Source: Lachnotalea sp. AF33-28 (GTDB lineage: Bacteria > Bacillota > Clostridia > Lachnospirales > Lachnospiraceae). From it: a DNA stretch of 64,000 bases. The notes under the pieces are model-generated. The model was not told the origin of the DNA. It saw nothing but the letters and a program-made list of their open reading frames with translations, and searched no databases. The translations under genes were made by a program, and so were the position numbers. This document shows, in pieces, positions 27,832-36,250 of the stretch; within the stretch, counting starts at the first letter, position 1; each line of letters opens with the position of its first letter. Location: NCBI RefSeq assembly GCF_003477885.1, contig NZ_QUEE01000007.1, positions 1 through 64,000 of the forward strand, read 5' to 3'.

Positions 27832-28560
27832 ATGAGTAAAAGAATTGGCAAGGTGTTATTTGTAACGGCGGCAGTTTTGGCGGCGGGGCTTATGTATAGC
27901 TGTGCCGGACAGGATCGGCCTGTGTGGCAACAGGCGGCGGAGTCTTCCGGGATCGGAGCGGATGACTCCGGTGCTGCGGGTGGCGCCGTTTACAGCAAAG
28001 CGGTGGAGTCTTCCGGAACGGAAGAGCCGGAACAAAAAGTAACGGGAGCTGTGATGAGCGCGGATGTTTCAGGCCCGGCTTTGGAAGAAAGAACGGTTAC
28101 GGTACATATCTGCGGTGAAGTGAATCAGCCCGGTGTCTATGAGGTGCCGGAGGGGAGCCGTTATTATGAGGTTCTTGCCCTTGCGGGCGGCGTGACCGGG
28201 AAAGGTGCGGGAGATTATCTGAACCTGGCAACGGTGGTCAGGGACGGGGAAAAGATTGTGGTTCCGTCGCTGTCAGAGGCGGGAACAGATCCCTTCGGAT
28301 CCGGTCAGGATCTCATCCGTGGAAAGGAAGAGTCTGCGGCTTCGGGACAGAGCGCCGGCGGCCGCGTAAATATCAATACGGCGGATGCGGAGCTTCTGCA
28401 GACCCTGCCGGGCATCGGGCAGGCAAAAGCGGCCGCGCTGATCCGCTACCGTGAGACAAACGGAAATTTTAAGACAACAGAAGAGATCATGAAAGTTCCC
28501 GGCATTAAAAATGCTGCTTATGAGCAGATTCGGGATCTGATTACGGTGGAACAGAAATAA
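27832..28560 (+). CDS. comEA: ComEA-type DNA-binding protein (SLBB plus helix-hairpin-helix)
   Basis: 242 residues. Signal segment (residues 5-24) with a possible lipid-attachment Cys (MYSC); a variable linker; an SLBB domain near 92-150 (VTVHICGEVNQPGVYEVPEG); then two helix-hairpin-helix motifs at the C-terminus (VNINTADAELLQTLPGIG, IMKVPGIKN). ComEA binds incoming double-stranded DNA at the cell surface in competence. The ATG at 27832 has only a weak ribosome site; TTG at 27805 is an alternative. It heads a run with comEC at the far end and a signalling trio between. Confidence 0.9.
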   Translation: MSKRIGKVLFVTAAVLAAGLMYSCAGQDRPVWQQAAESSGIGADDSGAAGGAVYSKAVESSGTEEPEQKVTGAVMSADVSGPALEERTVTVHICGEVNQPGVYEVPEGSRYYEVLALAGGVTGKGAGDYLNLATVVRDGEKIVVPSLSEAGTDPFGSGQDLIRGKEESAASGQSAGGRVNINTADAELLQTLPGIGQAKAAALIRYRETNGNFKTTEEIMKVPGIKNAAYEQIRDLITVEQK

Positions 28561-28581
28561 ACTGGGAGAAAGGTGAATGGT

Positions 28582-29277
28582 ATGGCGAGAAAGGTTTTGG
28601 TGGTTGATGATGAGAAGCTGATCGTAAAGGGAATACGCTTCAGCCTGGAACAGGACGGTATGGAAGTGGACTGTGCCTATGACGGGGAAGAGGCCGTGAA
28701 AAAGGCTAAGGAAACCGAATACGATGTGGTCCTGCTGGACGTGATGTTGCCGGTGTATAACGGTTATGAGGTATGCCAGCAGATCCGGGAGTTTTCCAAT
28801 ATGCCGATCATCATGCTGACGGCTAAGAGCGATGACATGGATAAGATTCTGGGCCTGGAATATGGCGCGGACGATTATATCACCAAGCCTTTCAACATTT
28901 TGGAGGTGAAAGCGCGCATCAAGGCGATCATGCGGCGTCTGGATAAATCCGGCGCGCAGCAGAAGCAGGAGGCGAAGAAAAAAATCGCGGCAGGAGACCT
29001 GGTGCTGGACAGTGAGAGCCGGAGAGTGTTTATCGAAGGCAGAGAAGTGAATCTGACGGCCAAGGAGTTCGACCTTCTGGAGCTTCTGCTTATGAATCCC
29101 GGGAAAGTATACAGCAGGGAAAAACTGCTGAATATAGTCTGGGGCTATGAATATCCGGGCGATGTGAGGACGGTGGATGTTCATGTAAGGAGACTGCGCG
29201 AGAAGATTGAAACCAATCCGAGCGATCCGAAATATGTTTATACGAAATGGGGCGTTGGTTATTTCTTCAAGGGTTAA
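28582..29277 (+). CDS. OmpR/PhoB-family response regulator
   Basis: 231 residues. Receiver domain with acidic pocket DDE (VVDDEKL), phospho-acceptor Asp in LLDVMLPVYNG (near 53) and Lys in ITKPFN (near 103); winged-helix DNA-binding domain in the C-terminal half (TAKEFDLLELLL to the TKWGVGYFF end). The ATG follows GGGAGAAAGGTG, 21 bp after comEA. Its last bases overlap the histidine kinase frame, so the pair is coupled. Sequence style is close to WalR/MtrA, but the targets are unknown. Confidence 0.95.
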   Translation: MARKVLVVDDEKLIVKGIRFSLEQDGMEVDCAYDGEEAVKKAKETEYDVVLLDVMLPVYNGYEVCQQIREFSNMPIIMLTAKSDDMDKILGLEYGADDYITKPFNILEVKARIKAIMRRLDKSGAQQKQEAKKKIAAGDLVLDSESRRVFIEGREVNLTAKEFDLLELLLMNPGKVYSREKLLNIVWGYEYPGDVRTVDVHVRRLREKIETNPSDPKYVYTKWGVGYFFKG

Positions 29278-30691
29278 AAAGAAATTCAAGTGGCATGGGA
29301 GCCTGCGGCTGTATCTGTTCGTGCTGTTTTTACTGCTCGGCACGATCCCGATCAATTTTATGCACCGTATCCTCACAACCAGCCTGCTGGATCAGCAGCT
29401 CCAGAGCCGCATGAACGATATACAGTATCAGGTCAATACCTTATCCCAGCAGATCCTGAAGGCGGGCTATCTGGACGATCCCGGCAACACGGTGATCAAT
29501 GCGGAGCTGTCACAGCTGTCCGACATATATGATGGGCGTGTGCTTGTGGTGGACAAAACCTTCCGGATCATTAAGGATACATATAACGCGGATGAGGGCA
29601 AGACGCTGATTGCCGAGGAGGTGATCAGCTGTTTTAAGGGACAGACAAAACGGGTATATAACGACGTCTGCCAGTACGTGATGATCTCCATGCCGGTGTA
29701 TGATACAGAGGCAAAAAATGTGCTGGGAGCGATTGTGGTCACGACTTCCACAAAGATGGAGGAGGGCACGATCACGGCCATTAACCGGAAGATGCAGGTG
29801 CTGGAATCCATGGTGGTATTCATTGTATTTGTGATTTCACTGGTGCTGGCATCGGTGCTGGTGCGTCCGTTCCGGAAAATAGAAAACGCGATATACCAGG
29901 CGTCGGAAGGGGATATGGAGCTGATTGAGGCCGAGGATTATCTGGAGACCAAGAGAATCGCCGAAGCCTATAATAAGACGCTCACCAGGCTGAATACGCT
30001 GGACCAGAGCCGTCAGGAGTTTGTTTCCAATGTATCTCATGAGCTGAAGACGCCGATCACATCCATCCGCGTTCTGGCGGATTCCCTGATGACGATGGAA
30101 GATGCGCCGGTGGAGCTGTACCGTGAGTTTATGAGCGATATTTCGGATGAAATCGACCGCGAGAGTTCCATTATAGAGGATCTGCTCACCATGGTGAGGC
30201 TGGACAAGTCCAATACCGAGCTGCAGGTCAAGCAGGTGAATATCAACGAGTTGCTGGAGCTGATCCTGAAGCGTTTAACGCCCATCGCCGAAAAGCGGGA
30301 TATCGAGCTGACGCTGGAAAGCTTCCGGCCGGTGATCGCTGACATTGATGAAGTGAAGCTGACGCTGGCGCTGTCCAATCTGGTGGAGAATGCGATTAAG
30401 TATAACCGTGAAGAAGGATGGGTCCGTGTAACGCTCAATGCGGATCATAAGTTCTTATATGTGAAGGTACAGGACAACGGAGTGGGTATACCGGAGGATG
30501 CGCAGCAGAGGATCTTTGAGAGGTTCTACCGAGTGGATAAAGCCCGTTCCAGAGAGACCGGCGGCACTGGCCTGGGGCTGGCTATCACCAAGAGCATTAT
30601 CCAGCTGCACCATGGAGCCATCAAGGTTTACAGCAAACAGGATGAGGGGACCACTTTTACTGTGCGCATTCCCCTGATTTACATTGCATAA
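29255..30691 (+). CDS. Sensor histidine kinase, partner of the preceding regulator
   Basis: About 478 residues. A basic N-terminus, first membrane segment (LYLFVLFLLLGTIPINF), an extracytoplasmic sensor of about 150 residues, second membrane segment (VVFIVFVISLVLASVLV), HAMP, then HisKA with the phospho-His in SHELKTPITS and an ATPase domain with N (NLVENAIKYN), G1 (DNGVGIP) and G2 (GTGLGLAI) boxes. No ATG fits: I placed the start at TTG 29255, overlapping the regulator by 23 bp with GGGG close before it; ATG 29234 lacks a site. The start is uncertain, the function is not. Confidence 0.92.
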   Translation: MVISSRVKKKFKWHGSLRLYLFVLFLLLGTIPINFMHRILTTSLLDQQLQSRMNDIQYQVNTLSQQILKAGYLDDPGNTVINAELSQLSDIYDGRVLVVDKTFRIIKDTYNADEGKTLIAEEVISCFKGQTKRVYNDVCQYVMISMPVYDTEAKNVLGAIVVTTSTKMEEGTITAINRKMQVLESMVVFIVFVISLVLASVLVRPFRKIENAIYQASEGDMELIEAEDYLETKRIAEAYNKTLTRLNTLDQSRQEFVSNVSHELKTPITSIRVLADSLMTMEDAPVELYREFMSDISDEIDRESSIIEDLLTMVRLDKSNTELQVKQVNINELLELILKRLTPIAEKRDIELTLESFRPVIADIDEVKLTLALSNLVENAIKYNREEGWVRVTLNADHKFLYVKVQDNGVGIPEDAQQRIFERFYRVDKARSRETGGTGLGLAITKSIIQLHHGAIKVYSKQDEGTTFTVRIPLIYIA

Positions 30692-30707
30692 AGAAAGGAA
30701 GACGCCG

Positions 30708-31646
30708 ATGCATAAAAAAATAGTGTTCATGTGCCTGCTTCTCTGGCTGGCGTCTTTCTGCCTGGCAGGATGCAGCCGCCGGGAGGCGAAAGATCCGGAG
30801 AACGCTGAAAATGTTTATACTGTTTATTATGTAAATCAATCCGGAACAAAGCTGGTCAAACAATCCTATACCGCACAGGGCACTCTGGCAGAAGCTCTCG
30901 TGGAGGAGCTGATTGAGCAGATGAGAGTCCTGGAAGTGGATATGGACTGCCGGCCTGCTGTGCCGGATAACGTGACGCTGACCGAGTATAACATAGAGAA
31001 TAATCTGCTGTACTTGTATTTTGATCCGTCCTATAACAGTATGGATGCCGCTACGGAAGTTCTCTGCAGGTCGGCGCTCGTTAAGACGCTGGCTCAGATC
31101 AAGGACATCTATTATGTGACCATTTATGTGGGCGACAAGCCGCTGGCGGATGCGAAAGGCAATGCCATCGGCGTGATGCAGCCGGAGAATTTCATAGAGG
31201 ACAGCGGAGGAGACGGGAGCGCCTACCAGACAGTTACGTTAAACCTTTATTTCACCAATGAGACAGGAGACCGGCTGATCGAGACGGAGAAAGAGGTAAC
31301 GGAAAACACTACCAATACCTCCATAGAGAAGATGGTGGTGAAGGCTTTGCTTAAAGGCCCCGATCAGGAAGGACTGTATCCGACACTTCCGTCTTCGGCC
31401 ACTCTCCTGGGAGTGCGTGTAAAGGACGGAGTCTGTTATGTGAATTTCAACGACGCATTTGTGGCGGATGCTCTGGATGTGGCGGACTATGTGCCGATCT
31501 ATTCCATCGTCAACTCGCTTTCGGAGATATCCGGCATCAACAAAGTGCAGATTACCGTAAACGGATCGTCGGACTATAAGTTCAGGGACAGCATCCCATT
31601 GGACACTCTGTTTGAACGGAATCTGGATTATGTAGGAGGAAATTAA
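30708..31646 (+). CDS. GerMN-domain lipoprotein
   Basis: 312 residues. A clear lipoprotein signal (lipobox LAGC, Cys near 22) and two GerMN domains in tandem (about 45-150 and 175-305), each with VTIYVGDKP- or VQITVNGSS-type ends. GerMN proteins include sporulation GerM and actinobacterial LpqB. It directly follows the kinase (16 bp), giving the order regulator - kinase - GerMN lipoprotein seen in MtrA-MtrB-LpqB. There LpqB modulates the kinase, so this may be an accessory sensor. The ATG follows AAAGGAAG. Confidence 0.9.
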   Translation: MHKKIVFMCLLLWLASFCLAGCSRREAKDPENAENVYTVYYVNQSGTKLVKQSYTAQGTLAEALVEELIEQMRVLEVDMDCRPAVPDNVTLTEYNIENNLLYLYFDPSYNSMDAATEVLCRSALVKTLAQIKDIYYVTIYVGDKPLADAKGNAIGVMQPENFIEDSGGDGSAYQTVTLNLYFTNETGDRLIETEKEVTENTTNTSIEKMVVKALLKGPDQEGLYPTLPSSATLLGVRVKDGVCYVNFNDAFVADALDVADYVPIYSIVNSLSEISGINKVQITVNGSSDYKFRDSIPLDTLFERNLDYVGGN

Positions 31647-31647
31647 A

Positions 31648-34086
31648 ATCAAAAGACCGCTTTTATGCATCATGTGCGCCTTTGTACTTGGAGAGTATGC
31701 GGCAGTGAAGCAGCAGAGCTGTCTGATTATTGCGGCGGCAGCGGCCGGTCTCTGGTTGCTTTCCGCCGCTTGGAGGACAAAAAAACGTCCGCCGCCTGTC
31801 CCGGCCCTATTGGACCGGGTGGGCCTAAGGCTGTGTGCTGCAGCCCTTTTAGCCGGATTTATGCTGGCAGAGGCGGCGCTGCGGCCGACCCCGCTGGATA
31901 GTTATCTTGACCGCTTGCAAACAGATTCGCTGAATGTTTCGTTCTGCGGACAGATCGATGAATTGACCACTACTCAATACGGCATGTCTGCCGTTTTGAA
32001 GGACGCTGCTGTGAAAGACGGCAGCGGCACCTACAGCACACATCAGCTGCTCCTTTATCTGGAGGAATCCCAGGATTTGAAAATCGGATATGAGATAGAG
32101 GCCGAAGGTAAACTTAAGGCCTTTGAAAGCGCTGCAAATTTCGGACAGTTCGACTTTGCGGCTTATTACCGCTGCCGGGGAATCGATTATCAGGTGCAGG
32201 TAAAGCGCTGGAAAGTTATCGGGCAGGGCGGGAACGGTATTAAGGGGATGCTGTTTTCCCTGCGGGAGCGCGCGGCCGGATTGCTGGATCAGGCGGCGGA
32301 CGGTGACGATGCGGGCGTATTGAAAGCCATGCTTTTAGGGGATAAATCAGCGCTGCCGCCAGAAGTGCGGGAACTTTTTCAGATCAGCGGCATCGCTCAC
32401 GTACTTGCAGTCAGCGGGTTACATGTATCGCTGTTAGGCATGGCCGTTTATCGGCTCCTTAGAAAATGCACCGGTTCCTTCCCCGTATCGGGATTTTTCG
32501 GCTTTACCGTTACGGCGCTCTATGGGATGCTGACAGGGAGTTCCGGTTCCGCTGTGCGGGCAGTTGTGATGTTCGGGGCGGGTATGCTTGCAAATGTGCT
32601 GGGCCGGACCTATGACATGCTTTCCGCAACCGGCCTGGCCGCCATACTGCTGCTGGCCGCTCACCCTATGCTTATGTTTGACGCGGGATTCCAGCTGTCC
32701 TTTACGGCTGTGGCCGGTATTGGCTGCGCGCAGCTTGTACAGACGGAAACTGCCAAAACGAAAAAGGAAGAGAGAGAAGGAGTAAAAAAAGAAGTAAAAA
32801 GTGCAGCAAAAAGGGGGGCAGCTGCCGCAGCAAAGCTGTTTCAGATACCTCTGGCTCTGCAGGCCGCCATGCTGCCGGTATTGGCCTGGCATTACTTTCA
32901 GTTCCCGCTCTACGGCATTCTGCTGAATCTGCTGATACTGCCCCTGATGTCAATGCTGGTATATGCATCCGCCGCGGCGATGGCGGGGAGCCTTATCTTC
33001 CTGCCCTTAGGAACCTTTCTGGTCGGGACATCCCATTATATTTTAGCGTTTTATGAAAGCGCCTGCCGGTTCTTTTTAAAACTTCCGGGAGCGGTGGTGC
33101 TGACCGGACGCCCCGCGTTCTGGCAGGTGGCGTTGTATTATCTGATTCTTATGATATGGCTGATGCTTAGTGTCCGCATGAGCGGAAATGCCCGGCCGCA
33201 CATCAGGGCCAGCCGTCATTTTCTTCTGCTGCTTTTATTACCTCTGCTGTTTCATTATCCGGAGAGGGGGTTTACGGCTGCCTTCCTGGATGTGGGGCAG
33301 GGCGATTCTATAGTGATGGAGTTGCCGAAAGGGGCAGGCGTGGTCACTGTGGACGGCGGCAGCTCTTCCGTGTCATCGGCCGGAGAAAAGCGGCTGATTC
33401 CCTATCTTCTGGCCAGACGCTGCGGGGAGATTAACTATGCTTTGGTAACCCATGGGGATGCCGATCACTATTCGGCGGTGATGGAGCTGCTGGATCAGAT
33501 GGCGCCGGGGCAGCGCGGCTTCAACGGATCCGTGCGGATTCGCTGTCTGCTTTTGGCCGGCGCGTCATCGGGGGAAGAAGCGATACAAAAGATGGTCAGT
33601 ATGGCGGAGGAGAAAGGTGTTGAGGTCGGATGGCTCACCGCGGGAGACAGGATCACAGCCGGGGATACGGTTCTGACCTGCCTGCATCCCGGGGACGGGT
33701 TTGAGGGGGAGACCAATGAAGCCTCGGTCACCCTTTCTGTGGAATATGACGGATGCCGTATGCTGCTGACCGGCGATCTGGAAGGCCGCGGCGAAGAAGC
33801 GGTCTGCCGTGCCCTTAAGGGCGGCACCGGATATGATGTGCTGAAGGCGGCTCATCACGGTTCCAAAGGCTCAACATCGGAAGAATTTCTGGCGGCCGTG
33901 CGGCCAGCTCTTGCCGTCATATCCTGCGGAAGGAACAATGCATACGGCCATCCCCACAGAGAAACCCTCGACCGCCTGGAAGCTGCGGGCTGCTGCTGGT
34001 TAAGCACGGCCGAAAGCGGAGCGGTATATGTGAGGATCAGGAATGGAAAGATCTGGGCGGAATGCGAACTGCCGTCGGATCATTGA
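31648..34086 (+). CDS. comEC: ComEC/Rec2-type DNA uptake channel protein
   Basis: About 812 residues. N-terminal hydrophobic region with DUF4131-like domain, a central competence domain with many membrane helices (ISGIAHVLAVSGLHVSLLG), and a C-terminal metallo-beta-lactamase domain (FLDVGQGDSI, THGDADHYS, KAAHHGSKGS). It moves single-stranded DNA across the membrane; the hydrolase domain may degrade the other strand. AGGAGG ends eight bases before an ATC codon, and reading from there gives IKRPLL, matching the usual MKRPL-like opening of the family; the first ATG (31672) lacks a site. I therefore annotate an ATC start. A K/E-rich insert of about 35 residues lies near residue 370. Confidence 0.9.
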   Translation: MKRPLLCIMCAFVLGEYAAVKQQSCLIIAAAAAGLWLLSAAWRTKKRPPPVPALLDRVGLRLCAAALLAGFMLAEAALRPTPLDSYLDRLQTDSLNVSFCGQIDELTTTQYGMSAVLKDAAVKDGSGTYSTHQLLLYLEESQDLKIGYEIEAEGKLKAFESAANFGQFDFAAYYRCRGIDYQVQVKRWKVIGQGGNGIKGMLFSLRERAAGLLDQAADGDDAGVLKAMLLGDKSALPPEVRELFQISGIAHVLAVSGLHVSLLGMAVYRLLRKCTGSFPVSGFFGFTVTALYGMLTGSSGSAVRAVVMFGAGMLANVLGRTYDMLSATGLAAILLLAAHPMLMFDAGFQLSFTAVAGIGCAQLVQTETAKTKKEEREGVKKEVKSAAKRGAAAAAKLFQIPLALQAAMLPVLAWHYFQFPLYGILLNLLILPLMSMLVYASAAAMAGSLIFLPLGTFLVGTSHYILAFYESACRFFLKLPGAVVLTGRPAFWQVALYYLILMIWLMLSVRMSGNARPHIRASRHFLLLLLLPLLFHYPERGFTAAFLDVGQGDSIVMELPKGAGVVTVDGGSSSVSSAGEKRLIPYLLARRCGEINYALVTHGDADHYSAVMELLDQMAPGQRGFNGSVRIRCLLLAGASSGEEAIQKMVSMAEEKGVEVGWLTAGDRITAGDTVLTCLHPGDGFEGETNEASVTLSVEYDGCRMLLTGDLEGRGEEAVCRALKGGTGYDVLKAAHHGSKGSTSEEFLAAVRPALAVISCGRNNAYGHPHRETLDRLEAAGCCWLSTAESGAVYVRIRNGKIWAECELPSDH

Positions 34087-34442
34087 TGCCGTTTGCGCAC
34101 AAGATCAATGAGCAGCCCGAGGACCATGAAGCCTGCATAGACTAAGGTCCATATCATCCAGGCATTGGAAGTCCTTCCGCCCCCGGCATCCGTGCCGTAG
34201 GACCGAAAACAGATCCCTGCAAGAAAACCCGCGATATAACCGGCATTGGTACATAGGATCAACGCCTTACAGTGTTTGATCAGAGCGGCGGCCAGCACGA
34301 TAATCCCTGCTGCCGCCAAAAGATCCGGCCATTGTTTCATTCTGTGGAGATCAAACAAAACATATCTGCACAGCAGATACAAGAGGTCTAAACAGATAAA
34401 AGATCCGATTCCCCATATCACTTCCTGACGTTTTGCTTTCAC
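34080..34442 (-). CDS. Small membrane protein of unknown function
   Basis: 120 residues with four hydrophobic segments and a C-terminal basic tail (VRKRHQ). It is not recognised. It starts with GTG after a strong GGAGGG site, and its last 7 bp overlap the end of comEC on the other strand. A solitary end of the dispersed hairpin family (34464-34497) lies directly upstream, within its likely promoter region. Confidence 0.6.
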   Translation of the reverse strand: MKAKRQEVIWGIGSFICLDLLYLLCRYVLFDLHRMKQWPDLLAAAGIIVLAAALIKHCKALILCTNAGYIAGFLAGICFRSYGTDAGGGRTSNAWMIWTLVYAGFMVLGLLIDLVRKRHQ

Positions 34443-34463
34443 TGACTTTCCCTCCTGTTTTAA

Positions 34464-34497
34464 GAGTTACGACTCACAGTTACCGTAAACTTTCCGC
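34464..34497 (-). repeat. Solitary end (copy D) of the dispersed hairpin family
   Basis: GTTACGACTCACAGTTACCG and the following 12 bp match the reverse complement of the right end of copy A (43099-43130 region) at about 28 of 32 positions. No partner end or stem follows, so it is a decayed or partial copy. Confidence 0.65.
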
Positions 34498-34708
34498 CGC
34501 AGTGCGTTCCTGCCGGAAAACTTTCCTATGTAATAAAAAAACGGAGCCGCTGATTATTTTAATTATACCGCCAGAAACCCCGCAAATCAACGATGACCTG
34601 CGACTATTCTGTCTTAGGCTAAATAGTTGAAAAATAATAGGGCTTAAGGAAAGTATCAGGGACAGAGAGGCGCAACAGGGTCAAAAGTTTATCTGGATAG
34701 TCGGCCTT

Positions 34709-34868
34709 AGAGCGTGTCTGAAAATTGCTTTCCGTAAGATGTGTGTCACACATTGTGGGAGATTGCCTTCAAATGAGGGAGGCGTAGCGGGCTGCGTTGA
34801 CCGAATTTGGAGGTAATCACCCGCAAAGTGGGCCTCACGGATCGCGGAAATGAATTTTTAAACGCTCT
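34709..34868. repeat. 160-bp imperfect palindromic element, second family
   Basis: The ends AGAGCGTGTCTGAAAATTGC... (34709-34734) and 34845-34868 are inverted repeats with a few mismatches. Inner segments 34749-34777 and 34801-34830 also pair, so the whole element can fold into one long hairpin. No coding frame. It resembles a miniature inverted-repeat element or structured RNA; no second copy is in the window. Confidence 0.7.
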
Positions 34869-35049
34869 GGTATATGGGGATTGAGTGTTTACATGCGGCA
34901 GTATTACAGCCAAAAGAAGTTACTGTGAACGCTTTATTTATAAATAATCAGAGGTTCCGTTTTGTATGATTGCACACCTTTTTGTGCCCGGTTTCTCTGC
35001 GTGCCTGGAATTTGGCTCCGCCCTGTGTTATGCTTCTGGAAAACAAAGC

Positions 35050-35129
35050 GTCATCAGCCTGCGGCTGGTGACAGTAAATAAGGAAGCACACTGAAGTGTG
35101 CGCAGGTCATCAGCCTGCGGCTGGTGACA
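35050..35129. repeat. Two identical 24-bp palindromic repeats around a small hairpin
   Basis: The same 24 bp (core CATCAGCCTGCGGCTGGTG) occurs at 35050-35073 and 35106-35129. Each copy is itself nearly palindromic. Between them lies GCACACTGAAGTGTGC, another hairpin. The second copy ends about 7 bp before the acetyl-esterase ribosome site. Possible paired operator or leader structure. Confidence 0.8.
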
Positions 35130-35145
35130 TTTAGGAGGATATAGG

Positions 35146-36102
35146 ATGGAGCTGCTTGATAATTTGGAAAAGGAACTTTACAGTTACCGGCCGGCACTGA
35201 CACGCCGGCCGGATTTTTGGGAATTCTGGGAGGGCGAGAAGGCGGAATCCGCCAATGTTCCGCTGGATCTGGAGATGAAACGCTATGACTATCCCGCAGA
35301 GTATGTGGATGTCTATGACATCAGCTTCAACGGCTGTGACGAAAGCAGGGTGCATGGCTGGTTTATGGTGCCCGCATTTTTAAAAAAAGAGAAATATCCC
35401 TGCCTTGTGAATTACCATGGCTTTAATGGGGACCGCGGTGTGATCTCGGACTTCTTTTTGTGGATAATGGCGGGCATGGCGGTCCTGACAGTGGACTGCC
35501 GTGACCAGGGCGGTCAGACAGGGAGCGCCCATGCATATCATACCGGTATCGTGCGCAATGTGACGACGAGGGGAATCCTGGATCCCCATGAATATTACTA
35601 CAAGGCGGTATATCTGGACTGCCTGCGGGCTCTGGACATCGCTGCCTGTCTGGAACAGACGGATGAAGAAAACCTGGTCGTTCATGGAATCAGCCAGGGC
35701 GGCGGCATCGGTATGGCGGTGTGCTGCCTGGACGGGCGTCCGAGAGCGGCATTGCTGGATGTTCCAAGCATCAGCAATCTGGAAGCCAGAGTGTGGGGAG
35801 AAAACGGGGCCTTCAGCGCTGTGACGGAGTATCTGCGCAAGTATCCGGACCGGACTGAACGTGTATTTGAGACTTTAAGCTATTTCGATGTCATGAATAT
35901 GGCGGAACATATGAAAGCCCCGCTGTTCGCATCCGTGGCGCTCAAGGATGATGTCTGCCCGGCGAAGCATTACTTTGCCGCCTACAACCGGGTGCCCGGA
36001 AGCAAGCAGATCACGGTCTATCCCTTTAACGGCCACGACGGAGCCCGGTGGTGCCATTGGGAAAAGAAGCTCGCCTATCTGAAATCGTCTGGCATTATTT
36101 GA
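35146..36102 (+). CDS. Acetyl xylan esterase / cephalosporin-C deacetylase family
   Basis: 318 residues, cytoplasmic (no signal peptide), alpha/beta-hydrolase of the AXE1 (CE7) type. Nucleophile Ser in HGISQGGGIG (near 182), Asp in KDDVCP (near 268), His in FNGHDGARW (near 297); the oxyanion-side YHGFNGDRG and the DCRDQGG segment are family hallmarks. It removes acetyl groups from short acetylated sugars taken up by the cell. The ATG follows TTAGGAGGATATAGG. The next gene encodes a large secreted beta-helix protein, so the two may serve acetylated-polysaccharide use. Confidence 0.92.
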   Translation: MELLDNLEKELYSYRPALTRRPDFWEFWEGEKAESANVPLDLEMKRYDYPAEYVDVYDISFNGCDESRVHGWFMVPAFLKKEKYPCLVNYHGFNGDRGVISDFFLWIMAGMAVLTVDCRDQGGQTGSAHAYHTGIVRNVTTRGILDPHEYYYKAVYLDCLRALDIAACLEQTDEENLVVHGISQGGGIGMAVCCLDGRPRAALLDVPSISNLEARVWGENGAFSAVTEYLRKYPDRTERVFETLSYFDVMNMAEHMKAPLFASVALKDDVCPAKHYFAAYNRVPGSKQITVYPFNGHDGARWCHWEKKLAYLKSSGII

Positions 36103-36250
36103 CTGTACTGTGACAATCACTGTTAAGATTCGATAAAAGGGCACAGAACGGACTGAAAAATCACAAAACGCCACTGGAAACAGGTGAAAACAGAAGGTTA
36201 TAATCAGAGACATAAGTGCACTTGAAACAAAAAGAAAAGGAGAAGAATGT

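Larger units (their letters stand above)
34443..35145. other. Long non-coding region rich in palindromes
   Basis: About 700 bp with no credible gene. In order: a solitary hairpin-family end (34464-34497), an A+T-rich stretch, a 160-bp imperfect palindrome (34709-34868), a featureless stretch, then two 24-bp palindromic repeats around a small hairpin (35050-35129) directly before the acetyl-esterase ribosome site. It may have gathered several short mobile elements. Confidence 0.7.
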
